A stretch of DNA of 64,000 nt from Pseudocercospora fijiensis CIRAD86 (GCF_000340215.1 NW_006921537.1:3908080-3972079); one strand, 5' to 3'; positions 1-12,180 are shown, counted from the first letter of the stretch. Notes: a model not told the origin generated them from the sequence alone. A program made the numbers and translations.

Positions 1-760
1 AGGTAGAAGATATAGATCTAGAATAGTATTTAGCCTTCTTTACTAGTCTATTTCTACTATCTATAGTAGAGCTACTACTATCTATAGTACTATCTATAGC
101 TCTATATTTATTACCTATTCTATTATATACTAGTAAAGATACTTTACTTAATCTACTATAGCTATTAGGTAGCTCTTATAAGCCTCGTCGTCGCTAGAAG
201 CCTTTAATTACTAAGCTAGTAAAATTATTAAAATGCGCCTATAGGGGATTATATATAGATATACTATATTTACTATCTTATATTAATTAATCCTTTCGTA
301 AGCTATCTCTTATACTAGTTAGACTACTAAAATAACGGATCTAAAGAGGAGTTATTACTTCTAAGTAGTAGTAATAGTACTACTAAGGCATAGTCGTAGA
401 CTTAGTTGTCTTCGAGCGATTATAGCTATTCGGAATAGTAGAAATCCGAGGTAATTAGCTTTTATAGAGATAATTTATAATATCCCGATTTGTATACTAA
501 CCTACGTAGTTTTAGGGCACTATATAGGGTCGTATAGAACCCTCGAGGTATATATAATTTACTTTCCTAGCTAATCTACTCGTACCTAGATATACGTAAA
601 GATATACTATATAGAGGAAGCTCTAGTCTCTAATAAGTACCGAGAGTAACCTGCTAGGGGTCTTTCTCCTTCTAGAAACTTGGATTCTACTAGAAGCTAG
701 GTTCTAGTTGGAGACTGCTAGGGGTTCTCTAGCGTGCTAGAAGATGTGTGGTCTTTCCTG
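1..760. repeat. RIP-saturated repeat DNA
   Basis: AT-rich sequence dominated by TA, TAG and CTA, with almost no CA or TG dinucleotides but CG retained, as in the other RIP-mutated blocks of this window. No open reading frame of useful length and no recognisable protein. Near 650-740 there is a short imperfect repeat (CTGCTAGGGGT occurs twice, around a CTTCTAGAAAC/GTTCTAG stretch). The change to normal composition occurs at about 640-780. I see no transposon end, so the element type is unknown. Confidence 0.6.
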
Positions 761-1099
761 CCTGTAATAAGATGTCGGATGCAAGGATTTCGGCCCTGGG
801 TCCGACATGTCGAAACGCCTGTCAAGTGAGTGTTTCACCTCGCTTATCGTATCTGGTGAAGGGTAGAGTTACTAGAACCCACCGGGTAGTCTAGGCACGT
901 CCCCTTGGTCTGGTCTAAGGACGGCGTTGGGTGATCGGTCGGATCGTGCGCAGATATCAGTTGCGATGCAGCTTGTGCCATCTACGTGAGTGAAGAGGTA
1001 TCTGGAGTCTCTAAGCTCTCCTCCCCTGGCTCTACTGTCTCTTCAAGAGCTCATTGAATGACAAGGATATCGTCACATTCGGTAGCGTGGAGTTGCTCC

Positions 1100-2225
1100 T
1101 CTACAGTAAAATGACGTTTAGAACACCAAGCAACGATTGGTCGGGAACAGTACGAGGTCCTGGTGGTTTCCCCTGAATCCAAGGGGGGGAGCCTTCTATT
1201 TCCCTTGATCCTAGCCATTTGGGACGTTGCTTTTCGCCTTTGAGAACAAAGACCTTGCTGCCAAGAGTCCGAATGTTAGTTCTAGAAAGGTTTGGACGCC
1301 GCTTCGTGAACAGCTCAAACGGTGTGATCTTGTTGGAGACCGATTACGGACGTAGACAGAGTGATGGGTCCATACTGGCGGCCAGTATTTGTTAGGGATG
1401 CCGACCGACTGCATTGTCGACTGCAGCTTGTTTCTCCTCGTACGGTTAAGCCTCCCTGCAAGTCTGTTGGCTTGGTGCTGGTTGGTGTCCGTATACTTGA
1501 TCGAGCTTGATCCCCTTACTCTGCGCGCACGATTTCAGAGAAGCGGATTGATCCTCGCCTGCACGATCTAGGCGTATGCGCTTACAGCGGTGTATAGGCG
1601 TCTCATTGTATTCGACAAAGTATTGAACGTGCTCGAAGGATGCGGACTTTTGCTTTGCAGGTACAAGTTCCGCCCGCTCGCTAAAGTCGTCTAGCATCGT
1701 GACAGCGTACTTGCTGTCACATCCCCGTCGATAGTTCTGCGATGTCGACATGGATCGACTCTGTTGGGTAGGATGCTGGCCTGATTGCTCCGTCGTGACC
1801 GCGTTCCTGCATGCGCCCTTTCACCGTTTCACGTAGTCTCTGCAGAGGTGTGATCCGTCAGGGTCTATTCCATGGCGTGCTTGTCGTTCGCTACTTTCTA
1901 AGCTGTTCTAACGACCCCTCTGCGGGATGGCCCATACGCTCGTGCCAGAGTCAGTAGGAGGTTCTGTCTGCAAAAGGGTTGGCTGCCGGCAACTGGCCAT
2001 GCACATTGTTCAGGACTGCTTACAGAGTGATCCTCTTCCTGAGTCTGTCCGCTTGCTTGATGCTGTGTGAAGCCCCTGCGAATCGCTGCGAATCGGTAGT
2101 GTCCAGCATGAGAAGGTTGCTCTTGATTGACGCCGTGAATCGGTACTTCTCTTCTATCTCCTACGTCAGACCCTATGCTTTTATCGCAAGTAGATGCAGT
2201 ACGTGTGTGCGCTCTTTCCAATCTA
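1100..2225 (-). mobile_element. Decayed Ty1/copia pol fragment (integrase region)
   Basis: Three broken minus-strand reading frames follow copia order. About 1898-2000 resembles the GAG-pre-integrase HxRxGH segment (LARAYGPSRRG). 1446-1751 reads DDFSERAELVPAK and later RIRLDRAGED, which fits the integrase core with its D and D-x-G-E motifs. 1211-1414 reads VGIPNKYWPPVW and VYVRNRSPT, the usual end of the copia integrase core. Frameshifts and stops separate the pieces, and RT and RNase H are not recognisable. Composition is near that of host genes, so this copy is old but not RIP-saturated, unlike the copia element at 5511. It abuts the 3' end of AFG1. Confidence 0.6.
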
Positions 2226-3497
2226 TTAATATGAATAGTGGGCACCGTACGCCTTCGACCCCATCTCATATAATCTAGATATAGCCCTGCCGATTGCGAA
2301 GCCGACGTCTGTTTCACCAGCTCCACCAGTAGCCAGAGACGCCTCCATGAGTCCCGTAGCAGACCACTCCGTCTCTCCAACAAACGTGCTCATCATGCTA
2401 CTCGATGCGCCACCTTCGCCTTTGACATGCATGCTCGTGCCAGATTTCTTCTGCTCGGATCGAGCGATGCTGATGAAGACTTCTGCAAGAGGTACGTCTG
2501 ACAGGCATACGACGCGAGTCTTTGCCTCGTATGCCAGATCAATGAGAGTGATGAAACGTCGAACAAAGTCCTTGTCGCTCGGGCCGAATGCGCGGAGGCC
2601 AGAAATGAAGATGGTGCTGGTCGACGAGCACAAAGCAGAATAGTCCGCCGATCCGAGAAAGCTTTGGCACAATTCTTCAAAAGTGCCACTCACTACGCTG
2701 CGCTTCCCGTCGGAAGTGACCGCAGAAACATCCAAAACTCGAGCACCCTGCACCGGAATCGAGACCTGCCCCAGATGCCGCCCTTGCAGGGCCTCCTCCA
2801 ACTTCTGATAAAACCTCTTCGACTCCGTCAAGAAGTTCTCATCCCTCTCATACGCCGATGGCAAACCACGCATCCTATAATCCTGCGTCCCACCAACGCG
2901 CCAAACCTCGCATCGCTTCTGCACCTCCCGAAGGAACGGCAAAACCACATCCCGATTCAAACCATTCTCATACAGCGCGTCGGGATGCCGATTGCTTGTA
3001 GCGACCATGACGCCGCCCTGCAGCCAGATACCCGCAAACAGCCGGGCCAAAATCATCGCATCGGCAATATCAGTAACCTGAAACTCATCGAAACACAAAA
3101 CCTCGGATTCTTCGCGAATCGTCCTTCCGATTCCCATCAACGGGTCTCTTCCTGAGGATGACGACGAGGAGAAACGTGCGCGGTGCAGTCGAGAATGGAT
3201 ATCCATCATGAATTCATGGAAATGGATCCTGCGGTGGGAAATTTTGGAAGGGAGTGTTGTCGCGAATAAGTCCATGATGCGAGATTTCCCGGTTCCCACT
3301 GAGCCATAGATATACAGACCTCGAGGGGCATGGGTAGGTTGGCCGGGGATGAGACTCAGAGTTGCATTGTGACTGCGGAGCAATTCATCTTGGAGAGCGT
3401 CTAGTCGTGTTATGAGAGCTGCTTGGTGGATGTCGGGGAGAAGTCGACCGCGCTGGATTAGATGGGCGTAGGCGGTCTGGAGGGCAGTCTTCGACAT
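2226..3497 (-). CDS. AFG1: AFG1-family (ZapE/LACE1-like) mitochondrial AAA-type ATPase
   Basis: Single-exon ORF of 423 residues. A Walker A loop (GSVGTGKS, residues 65-72) is followed by Walker B VLCFDEF (about 133-139) and a sensor-like ATSNRHPD (about 165-172). The SR(R/H)IHFHEFM and DIADAMILARLF surroundings are typical of the AFG1/ZapE family. Members are inner-membrane or matrix P-loop ATPases linked to turnover of mitochondrially encoded respiratory subunits; that role is family knowledge. The protein starts close to the ATPase core with no clear mitochondrial presequence, so an upstream exon or start may be missed (a CAG precedes the ATG). The C-terminus (RLYEMGSKAYGAHYSY) runs to within about 200 bp of a copia relic, which may have replaced the original 3' flank. 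Yeast Afg1 is longer, about 509 residues. Confidence 0.88.
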   Translation of the reverse strand: MSKTALQTAYAHLIQRGRLLPDIHQAALITRLDALQDELLRSHNATLSLIPGQPTHAPRGLYIYGSVGTGKSRIMDLFATTLPSKISHRRIHFHEFMMDIHSRLHRARFSSSSSSGRDPLMGIGRTIREESEVLCFDEFQVTDIADAMILARLFAGIWLQGGVMVATSNRHPDALYENGLNRDVVLPFLREVQKRCEVWRVGGTQDYRMRGLPSAYERDENFLTESKRFYQKLEEALQGRHLGQVSIPVQGARVLDVSAVTSDGKRSVVSGTFEELCQSFLGSADYSALCSSTSTIFISGLRAFGPSDKDFVRRFITLIDLAYEAKTRVVCLSDVPLAEVFISIARSEQKKSGTSMHVKGEGGASSSMMSTFVGETEWSATGLMEASLATGGAGETDVGFAIGRAISRLYEMGSKAYGAHYSY

Positions 3498-3945
3498 CTG
3501 CCATGTATGTCTATGTTTCTATCGTGTCATATCGTTGTTGATATTGGAAGGACTGAGGTCATAGATCTGGCCTCGGCATTGGATATTGATAGGAGTGCCA
3601 AGAAAACGTGGCTGGCAGATCTCTGGGACTGAGGCCTGTACTTTCACTCCTCCATCAACATCGCCGTTCTCACAGCTCTCTGGACAAGACCATCCATGCC
3701 AGAAGACGAAGTGAAGTGATCCGTTCATGAAATCTCCTCCATGCCTCCGTCTCTGCCGAACATTATTAGACAGTATGATACGTGCACCAAATACAATGGA
3801 AGCCAGATCCTCCCGTCGCCGGGTGGAACTCTTATCAGACCCAGATGTTCCTCCAGATCTCGCTTACTCATGCAACACCTCATCCACACACTGTGACTCT
3901 CTCTTGCCACATTCCATGCACAAAATCTGATCTCCTTGGGGCAAC
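3498..3945. promoter_or_regulatory. Intergenic region between divergent AFG1 and permease genes
   Basis: About 450 bp separates the start codons of AFG1 (minus) and the permease (plus), so it should hold both promoters. Short ORFs occur on both strands but resemble no family. Composition is normal and not RIP-mutated. I see no convincing TATA box or named operator. Confidence 0.5.
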
Positions 3946-5510
3946 ATGGCCGGCGAGAGCTCCTCACTCCGGCGCCGTTCAGTAGAACATGCATACCGCG
4001 AAGATGTCGAGCTGAAGGAATCTACCAAAGTGTCGCCCCGATCAGACGAGGACTCTCACGATGGCGTTCACAGCATGCAGCTTGAAGGGGTCTGGGGCGA
4101 GACAGACAACGACCGGCGTGATATGCTTCGTCTTGGCAAGAAGCAGGAATTCAAGCGGAACTTCTCCTTCTTGAGCGCGCTGGGTTTCGTGTCGGTCTAT
4201 ATGGCCACATGGGAGTTTGTGCTGGTCAGTTTATCGGTAGGGTTTTCCAATGGGGGGTTTGCTGGCCTTTTTTGGTGCTTCATTACGACGGTGACTTGCT
4301 ATGCCACGATCGTCGCCAGTCTCGCGGAGATGGAGTCAATGGCCCCTACGGCGGGTGGGTGAGTCTGCTGAATTCATCTGAAGCCGGTCATAGATCCGTC
4401 GCTGACAGAGTTGCAGACAATATCACTGGGTGTATGTTTTCTAACCTTGGCAGACGAGGAGAGGAAGCGCTGACGTGTATTTAAAGGAGCGAGTTTGCGC
4501 CGCCTCAGTACCAAAAGAGTAAGCCTAATGCATCGCTTGTGTTGTGGAACTTGAACTACGTGCTGACTTTCTCCATTCAGTCATGTCATATGCCTCTGGC
4601 TGGATGAGTACTCTAGGTTGGCTAGCAAGCGTGGCAAGCAGTACCTATGTGGTAACCACCCAGATCGAGGCGATGATACAAGTGACCAATCCGGAATATG
4701 CCTTTGCGAGGTGGCAGGCTACACTCATTATGATTGCATTCACTGTGTTGACGATCTTCTTCAACACGTGGGGGGCGCCTGTTCTGCCTGGACTGGAGGT
4801 TGCTTGCCTGGTAGGACATCTCGCTGGATTCCTCGTTGTCCTGATTCCACTATGGGTACTGTGCCCCAAGAATAGCGCCGACGATGTCTTGCTCCACTTT
4901 GAGGATAACAGTGGATGGGGAAACATCGGCACAGCATACTTGATCAGCCAAGTCTACGTGATGTACTGCAATCTGGGCTCCGACTCAGTGGTGCACATAT
5001 CCGAGGAAGTGGAGGATGCTTCATTCATCGTTCCACGAGTCATGTGGTGGTCGTACTTGGGAAATGTCGCAATGGGAATCGTCATGTTGATCACCATGCT
5101 GTTCTGTATTGGACCACTAGACTCGGTGCTTGAAGCAGACATTCCATACTTACTGCTCTTCAACAATACCGGAAGTCCTGGGTTGTCGATTGCACTGAAC
5201 GTCATCCTCTTCTTGCTTATCTATGCTGGCAATATCACAGCCCTAGCCACCTGCGCCCGTGAGGTCTTTGCATTTGCTAGAGACAAAGGTAGGTCTTTCG
5301 CCAATAAGCTTGGGACTTGACTGACACGACTTCAAAGGACTACCTTGGTCTAAACAAGCCGGCAAGATGGATAAGAAGTGGAATGTCCCATTCAATGCCG
5401 TCTATATCACCTCAGTCGCGGTTGTGCTTCTGTCGCTCATCAACATCGGCTCGACTCTGGCTTTCAACATTATTGTCTCTTTGTCGCTACTTGGGCTTTT
5501 GTCGACTTAT

Positions 5511-5637
5511 ACTTGGAGTGTATGCCTAGGTGTCAGGGTCCATCACGTGCCTGATGCCTAAGGCTGCAACTGCTGCACTCCATCTTCGGACTTCTATATA
5601 GATTAGTCCTTCTTCTAATATATCAGTTACATCAAGT
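5511..5637 (+). repeat. 5' LTR of the copia element
   Basis: 127 bp, beginning ACTTGGAGTG and ending ACATCAAGT. It differs from the 3' LTR at eight positions, all C/T or G/A transitions. The boundary comes from the target duplication and leaves 5-bp inverted ends ACTTG/CAAGT instead of the usual TG/CA. Confidence 0.88.
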
Positions 5638-8600
5638 AGTTATAAGCCCCCTGCGTTTCTAACGTATTCTATACGTTTTTCTAATAGTTAATCCGACTAC
5701 TACGTAGATAGCGCTCGTTACTAAAAATTACGCCGATACTAATATCGTCGCCGCCGCCGCTACTCTCGAGTATTCTAGTAGGTACTAGTCCGACTCGAGT
5801 CGGTTACTATTAGTGTTAGCTGTCCGCTATATTAGTATTAGCTATCCGCTATACTAGAACGTAGGCGCGCCTATCGGCCGCCCCTTAAAACAAGTTTATA
5901 GTCTCTTTCTATATTGCCGTCGCTATTCGTAATAGCTCCCCCTACAACTACTAACGCTTATATAAGTTACATTCCTAAGCTAAAGAATAAGGAAAATTAC
6001 CTATTATAGTCTTATGCCGCTAAGGGTACTCTTAAAGATATATAGGTATAGCGCTATATCTAAGGGACCCGCCTAAAGCCTAATATTAAGTTGTCTTCTA
6101 AAACTTAGTTAGATTTTGAAGACCGACAAGATAAATAGGAAGCAAAAGATCAATTAGCGCGTACGTAGATCTTTACTAACTATATCGCCGAGGTTTAGTA
6201 GTCGTTACTTAGTCTCGCTATATCGTAGGAAGTATAGACTTACCTATATAAGAAATATACTAGTAAAGGTAGGTCTACTAAATTTATGCTCTACTAGGAA
6301 TATATTACCCTTCGGTATAATAGTAAGGACATTAAGAAGTTCTATAATAAGTATAAGAAGAAGCTTAGTACCTTAAAGGATACTAAATTAGCTATTAGCT
6401 AATACTAGGCTGTTTATATGTTTATTATATAGATCTCTCTATTCTACGAGGCTTTCGTACAAATACGCCGAGAGCAGATACGCGCCTCCGAATATACTAT
6501 TAACAATAATATACTTAACAATATTATTAGCGCGTTGCTTAATAAGAATATAGCTTAATTAAACTAGGCCTAATATAACGGCTTCTTTAGTCTTTAACGC
6601 TAACTATAATAGTAAGGTAGCAATAGCAATAGCAATAGTCGAGGTAACTCGAACCGTAGCGGTCGTAGTAGCCGCGGAAACAATAATAACGGTCGAGGCC
6701 GCGGTAGAAGCAACTAGAGTAGTTATTAGTCTAACCGTAAGAAGTGCGCCTATTGTTAGGGATTACACCCTTCTAACCGATACTATACTAAGTACTCTTA
6801 CCTAAAGGAGGAAGACCGACTGCGTCGTAAATAGTAGAAGGCTAAGAAGAAGGGGGTGTAGTAATAGCAGCAGCGTAGACTAACTGCTTAGCAGTAATAG
6901 CAGCCGTCTAGTTAGGGTAGCTAGAATAGTGCTTAGGGGCTGTATGCGGCTAATGCTACCCTAGGGGTGTTATTAGACCTAAGCCACAATTACGCCTTTA
7001 TAGCTATAGTTACTATAAGCGACCTAGTTTCTACGGCTCTTACGGCTAGCACTCGTACTATAGATTAGGTTATCGACTTAGGTACTAGTATATATATAGT
7101 TAATAACCCTTTATTGCTTATTAAATATAAAGGCTGCTATATCCCTATCCGGTTTAGAGGCAACACGAAGTACGCTACGATAGTTAGTATAGCTTAGATA
7201 GAGGTTGTTAATAAGCGTAGTATAAGCAACATAAAGTTGTCTAATACACTATATATGCCTAGTCTAGCAGCTAACCTTCTGTCTACTAAGAAGCTTGCCG
7301 ATAAGGGTTGTTTCTACCGTAATAATAAGCGTATACTATTTACGATAGTAGAGGGCAATAAGGTTACTATCGCTTAGACATACTATAAGAATAGTCTCCC
7401 CTACCTCTATATACCAACCTCTAGTCTAGATAGTAAGGTAGTTGCCCTTTTGTTAAAGAAGGGGGTACCTACAGGCACTATAGATAAATAGCATCTACGA
7501 TATAGCTATATTTATTACCGCAAGCTACTAAGAATAGAGTCTAAGGGTCAAATTGTTATTACTAGTGCTAGGAAGGACTTCCGCAACTGCGTTGCCTATC
7601 GTATAGCTATATTATATAAGGAATACAATCGGCTGCTACGCGTACGACTATCTACGGTCTATTACATTGTCTATATTAATGTAGTTACTATTACTAATCC
7701 TAGTCTATTGCAGGAGCGCTATTTTATACTGTTTATATGCGCTAAGTTAGGCTATCGACACGAATATGCTAGCACGCTCAAGTTAGGGGCTGCAGTAGCT
7801 ATTAAGGACTATCGTGTATATATCCGTATATAGACTAGTTACTCAATCCTAATCTACCGCCTCGATAGAGGGGGTAAATACGGCGGAAATTAGCTATTAA
7901 ATTAGGCTCGAGACGAGGGCATTATACTGCAAGTTACTATACCTCATTCTTTAACTTAGAATAGCCTTACTAAGGTTAGCAATTACATCGTATATACGAC
8001 TACGAGAAAGATAATACTATAGGCTAACCTTCTAAAGTCTCTATAGCTATATACTGTTGCCTCCGCTATATAGGTCCTTAATATTATATCTAGAACCTTA
8101 GAAGGTCTTAGCCCCTATGCTATTATAGCTAGGGAGCTTAATTAGTCTCGGATATAGCCGCGTCTTTAGCACCTTCGAGCGTATAGCTATACGTTAATTG
8201 CCTACGATTATAGTGTTACTCGTAGAAAGAAGATAGATAGTAGAGGCCTAGTTAGCAAGCTAGTTGGCTACGCTAAGGGCTCTATAGACTCCGGAAAATA
8301 CATAATTTACCTGCCTAATTAATACAAGGTTATTGCTTCTAAGGACGTCTAGTTTATTAAGTTAGAGGGTAACCTTAACCTCCTGCTTCTAGATAGTATA
8401 AAGCTATACACTAACACTAACGACTTGTCTAAGAACGAGTTTGTTACCCTTAAGTCTATTATACCGGCTTTGTTTAATTCTATAAGCAACGAGGCTCCGT
8501 CGCCTGCCGAGGCTACTAGTATAGTCTAGCGGCTTCTAGCTTAGTAAGAAGAACAGCCTACATAAGGACCTATATAGGAAATAGCTAATAAGGTCGCTAA

Positions 8601-10737
8601 TCCGTTACTAATCGATAACGACCTTCTAGACGTTCAACTACTAGCTTCAAGTAATAAAGATAGCTTTTAGTTAGCCGAGGAAGAGCTAGTATATAATCTA
8701 AATACTAAGAAGGGCGAGCTAGGCTAGTTGCCTAAGTTTAAGCGACTAGCTAAAGCTGTTAGTAATCGTTCTACGCGCAAGATACAGAGTAACAAGTCGG
8801 CTCGTAACCTGTTGCGTAGCTATCTAGCTAATTGTAGTGTTAAGCGGTTAACTCGACGTATAATAGCTAATATACCGATAGCCTATATTAAGGGTTTTAT
8901 AGCTTCCTATTATATTGCTAAACAGTCTAACAAGCCTAAGGAGACTATTCCTATTCCGAAGAGCTATAAGGAGGCGACTTAGTTACTATATTAGCTATAG
9001 TAGAAGGAGGCCTATAAGGCTAAATACAAGTTACTAATCGACAACTATATATAGGTGCATATATCTCGGTTAGAGGTGCTAGAAGGCAGGAAGGTTGTCC
9101 GTAGCTAATAGGTCTTTACTATTAAGCGAGACGCTAATAGCAATGTAAGCCAGTTTAAGGCTCGTTAGGTCGTCCGTAGCTTTATATAGGTTAAAGGATA
9201 GGATTATAACGAGACCTATGCGGCTATTGCTAAGCCTTGTACGCTTCGAGCCTTGTTTAGCCTAATTGCTTATTACGACCTAGAGGCTAAGTAGTACGAT
9301 ATTCTAACTGCCTTCCTTAACGCACTTGTTAGTAACAAGCACAAGATCTACGTTAAACAGCTATACGTCTTTAAAGACCGTAGTAGCAAGGGCATGGTTT
9401 ACCTACTACTAAAGGCCCTATATAGTCTAAAGCAGTTACTAATGCTATAGTACAAAGAGCTTCGGAAGTACTTAAAGAGCCTAGACTTTATTCTAATAAT
9501 GTCCGACGTCTATATGTTTAAGCACGTTGTTAGCGGCTCGATTATTGTTATCTACGTCGATAATATAATTATTATCGCCTACAGCCTATTAGCACTAGAA
9601 GCTATTGCTTAGTTGCTAAAGGAGCGCTTTAATATACGAGAACTAGGCGACCTTTACTACTATCTCGGTATACGCATTATCCGCGACCGTAATAAGCGTA
9701 CTATCTACGTCGTTTAGAACGCCTACTTAAATAGGCTCTGCGAGAAGTATAGTATACGTAGCCGTATCGGTCTAGCTACTCTAATAGCGCCTCGTTACGT
9801 TAAGACATCTATTTAACGCGCACCTAAAGGCTATACAGCTAGTGCCGCCTTTAAGACTTAATATTAGGAGGGTGTTAGCAAAGCCCTCTAGCTAGCAATA
9901 ATTACTCGGCCGGATGCTTGCTATACTACCGGCCTATTATTACGATTTATTTCTAACCCGACCGAGGAGTATTATACCGCGCTTCTTTAGCTAATTAAGT
10001 ACCTAGTTAGCACCCTTAGCCGTAGTATACGCTTCTAAGGCAACCTAAACGAAGACGACCTTAAGTTCGCTAGTTACTATAACGCCTTATAGGCTAATAA
10101 TCTAGTTACTCGTCGCTCTATAGGCGGCTTCTACTTTACTATCGTAGGCGGACCTCTATTATACAAGTCCGGCCGCTAGACGCTCGTTATACTATCGTTA
10201 ACTAAGGCTAAGTATGTTTAGCTTACTATAGGGGCTAAGGAAGCAGTTACCTTAGCTCGCTCCTTAAAGGAAATTAGTTATAAGAGCTGTATTCTTCTAG
10301 TTACGCTCTACGAGGACAATTAGTCCGCTATCGCTATTACTAAGTCTACTATTAATAGCCGTATAAAGCATATAGATACTTGTGTCTACTATATTCGAGA
10401 GAAGATTGCTAATAGTACTATTATCGTCTAATAGATTAGTATATATAATTAGATAGCCGATAGCTTTGCTAAGCCGCTTAACAAGATTAAGCACGGCCGC
10501 TTTATTAAACAACTAAACCTAGTAGATTGTAAGGCCGCTATTAAGAGCGCTGCAAAGCTAGCTACTAAATACTAAGAAGAAAGGGCCTTTATTTGCTTTG
10601 TCTATATAACCTAAGAGTAGTCTAGTTTGTTTACCTGTTTTTTCTGCTTACCTAACACCCCTTGTTTGCTTTGCTAACAGAATGGCTATTGTGTTGTTTG
10701 TTTCATTCTATAGCGATATATACGTGCTGAGGGGGTA

Positions 10738-10864
10738 ACTTGGAGTGTATACCCAGGTGTCAGGGTCCATTACGTGCCTGATGCCTGAGGCTGCAACTGC
10801 TACACTCCATCTTCGGACTTCTACATAGATTAGTCCTTCTTCCAATACATCAGTTACATCAAGT
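10738..10864 (+). repeat. 3' LTR of the copia element
   Basis: 127 bp, same length as the 5' LTR with no indels. It is followed directly by the second CTTAT copy and then by the resumed permease reading frame (ATG CTC AGC ATT at 10870). Confidence 0.88.
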
Positions 10865-11238
10865 CTTATATGCTCAGCATTGGCTGTGTCCTTCTGAAGC
10901 GCATCAAAGGAGAGCCACTTCCGCCAGCAAGATGGAGCCTTGGACGATTCGGGCTGCCGATCAATGCTTTCGCATTCATGTACTCGGCCTTCATCATCAT
11001 CTTCAGCTGCTTTCCGACGAACCTTCCCATCGACCTGTCGACGGCCAACTGGGCCCCTCTGGTCTGGGTAGCCGTGATACTGATATCTGTGGTGTTTTAC
11101 GTAGTATATGGGAAGAAGCATTACACGGCGCCCGTCGAATTTGTAGAAGGCAGGAAAGCAGAGGGCGTCGGTCTGGACTCTGCAGTCGAGCTGACTAGAA
11201 CGGCAAGACCAAACTCGCACAGCACCGCATTCGACTGA

Positions 11239-12180
11239 GGAGGCAGAGGGTTTGCTTCAGACAGTGTGAGTATGCTGTGCGATCTTTACAAGAAAGCGCT
11301 CGTGGGTGTTTCGGACGACGTGCAACGTCACATGAGCAAGCTCCACCATGGCGTCTCATACGTCGTCAAACACGGCAGTCTATCCGCCTCTGATCACCGA
11401 GCGAAGGCATCGCATCCTTTCCTTTGCACGAGAAAGACGATGCTGTCTGTCCACGCTTTCGGCACAATGGCCTAGCTCAATCACTATTTGCGACATCTTG
11501 GTATCGCCCATAATAGGTCCAGCCACATACGAAATAGAAGGTCGGCCCGATGCCTTGCCCTGGTCCCGGGATAGCAAAAGCATAGTATCGAGACTCGCGA
11601 TCAGATTCCTCTGCAGCAAGGCTGTGCACGAATCGCAGTTGAGGAAGCTGTGGAGATGATATCCATGGTATGCCTTGTTTCTTTCTTTGTAGACACCTCC
11701 TATTCCAAACTTGATCCTCGTCAACCTTACCTTACTTAATAATGGTAGAGTTTCGAAGAAGCTCGAGAAATGCTATGATGTTGTTGAGCCGCATTGAGGC
11801 ACTCACCAACGAGGAAACTTGCCGGCCTCCAAAGATTTGGGACGAAGTGACGACCAAGACCAGTCTTGTTGGTGAAAAATATGCCTCAATCAAGTGCTTA
11901 GCCCACGTCTTGTGACAGCTTTAGCGTGATGTGGTTCGAACATGTTCGCTCCGAAACGTCGGTTCTTCTCTCACATGGCGAGCAACGATATTCCCAGTTC
12001 TGCCAGGGGCCGTTGATGCCGATTTTAAGTAGGATACAGAATTTTGGCTCAAAGTTGGCATGCATGGATTGAGCAATCCATCCTGGTGTCGTTCTTCACA
12101 GCCTCACAGGCTTCATGGCTCATTAAAGCAGTCTGGAGTTGCATGGTCGTATATATGAACATTACTCAATTCAAAACGAC
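11239..12180. other. Intergenic region without a supported gene
   Basis: The stretch between the permease stop and the minisatellite holds only short overlapping ORFs on both strands (for example 11348-11659 plus and 11380-11724 minus). None resembles a known family and none has clear splice extensions. Composition is normal. It probably contains the permease 3' UTR and the distal promoter of the secreted-protein gene. Confidence 0.45.

Larger units (their letters stand above)
5511..10864 (+). mobile_element. Complete but RIP-inactivated Ty1/copia LTR retrotransposon
   Basis: A 5354-bp element with 127-bp LTRs, flanked by the 5-bp target duplication CTTAT (5506-5510 and 10865-10869). A purine tract (GAGGGGGTA, about 10729-10737) precedes the 3' LTR. 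The internal order is copia-like: Gag zinc knuckle with CxxC then H at about 6745-6792, its last Cys changed; protease motif VIDLGTS at about 7069-7090; GAG-pre-integrase and integrase from about 7480; reverse transcriptase with YVDN at 9552-9563 (expected YVDD); RNase H to about 10260. In-frame TAG/TAA replace Trp and Gln codons throughout, as expected from CpA to TpA mutation. The longest surviving ORF is 8728-8982. It cannot encode functional proteins. Confidence 0.93.
3946..11238 (+). pseudogene. APC-superfamily amino acid/GABA/choline-type permease, split by a copia insertion
   Basis: Exons inferred at 3946-4358, 4417-4431, 4487-4518, 4581-5288 and 5338-5510, resuming at 10870-11238. Introns have GTGAGT, GTATGT, GTAAGC and GTAGGT donors and CAG or AAG acceptors. 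Skipping the element and one copy of the CTTAT target duplication makes the exons sum to 1710 nt (569 codons plus stop) with no frame break. The product has a polar N-terminus of about 70 residues followed by hydrophobic spans typical of a 12-TM fungal permease. Recognisable segments are MAPTAGG then QYHWVSEF near the first introns, and CAREVFAFARDKG before the fifth exon. Substrate cannot be decided; the family includes GABA, amino acid and choline permeases. Without removal of the insert, the frame continues into the LTR and stops at 5561, giving a truncated protein of about 463 residues that lacks the last helices. Both halves are otherwise intact and not RIP-mutated. Confidence 0.85.

Noticed and set aside
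3519..3994. Minus-strand ORFs upstream of AFG1 as an extra exon with a mitochondrial presequence.
   Set aside because: No convincing presequence and no donor/acceptor pair that joins them in frame to AFG1.
11348..11724. Overlapping ORFs on both strands as small genes.
   Set aside because: They shadow each other, resemble no family and have no promoter or splice signals.
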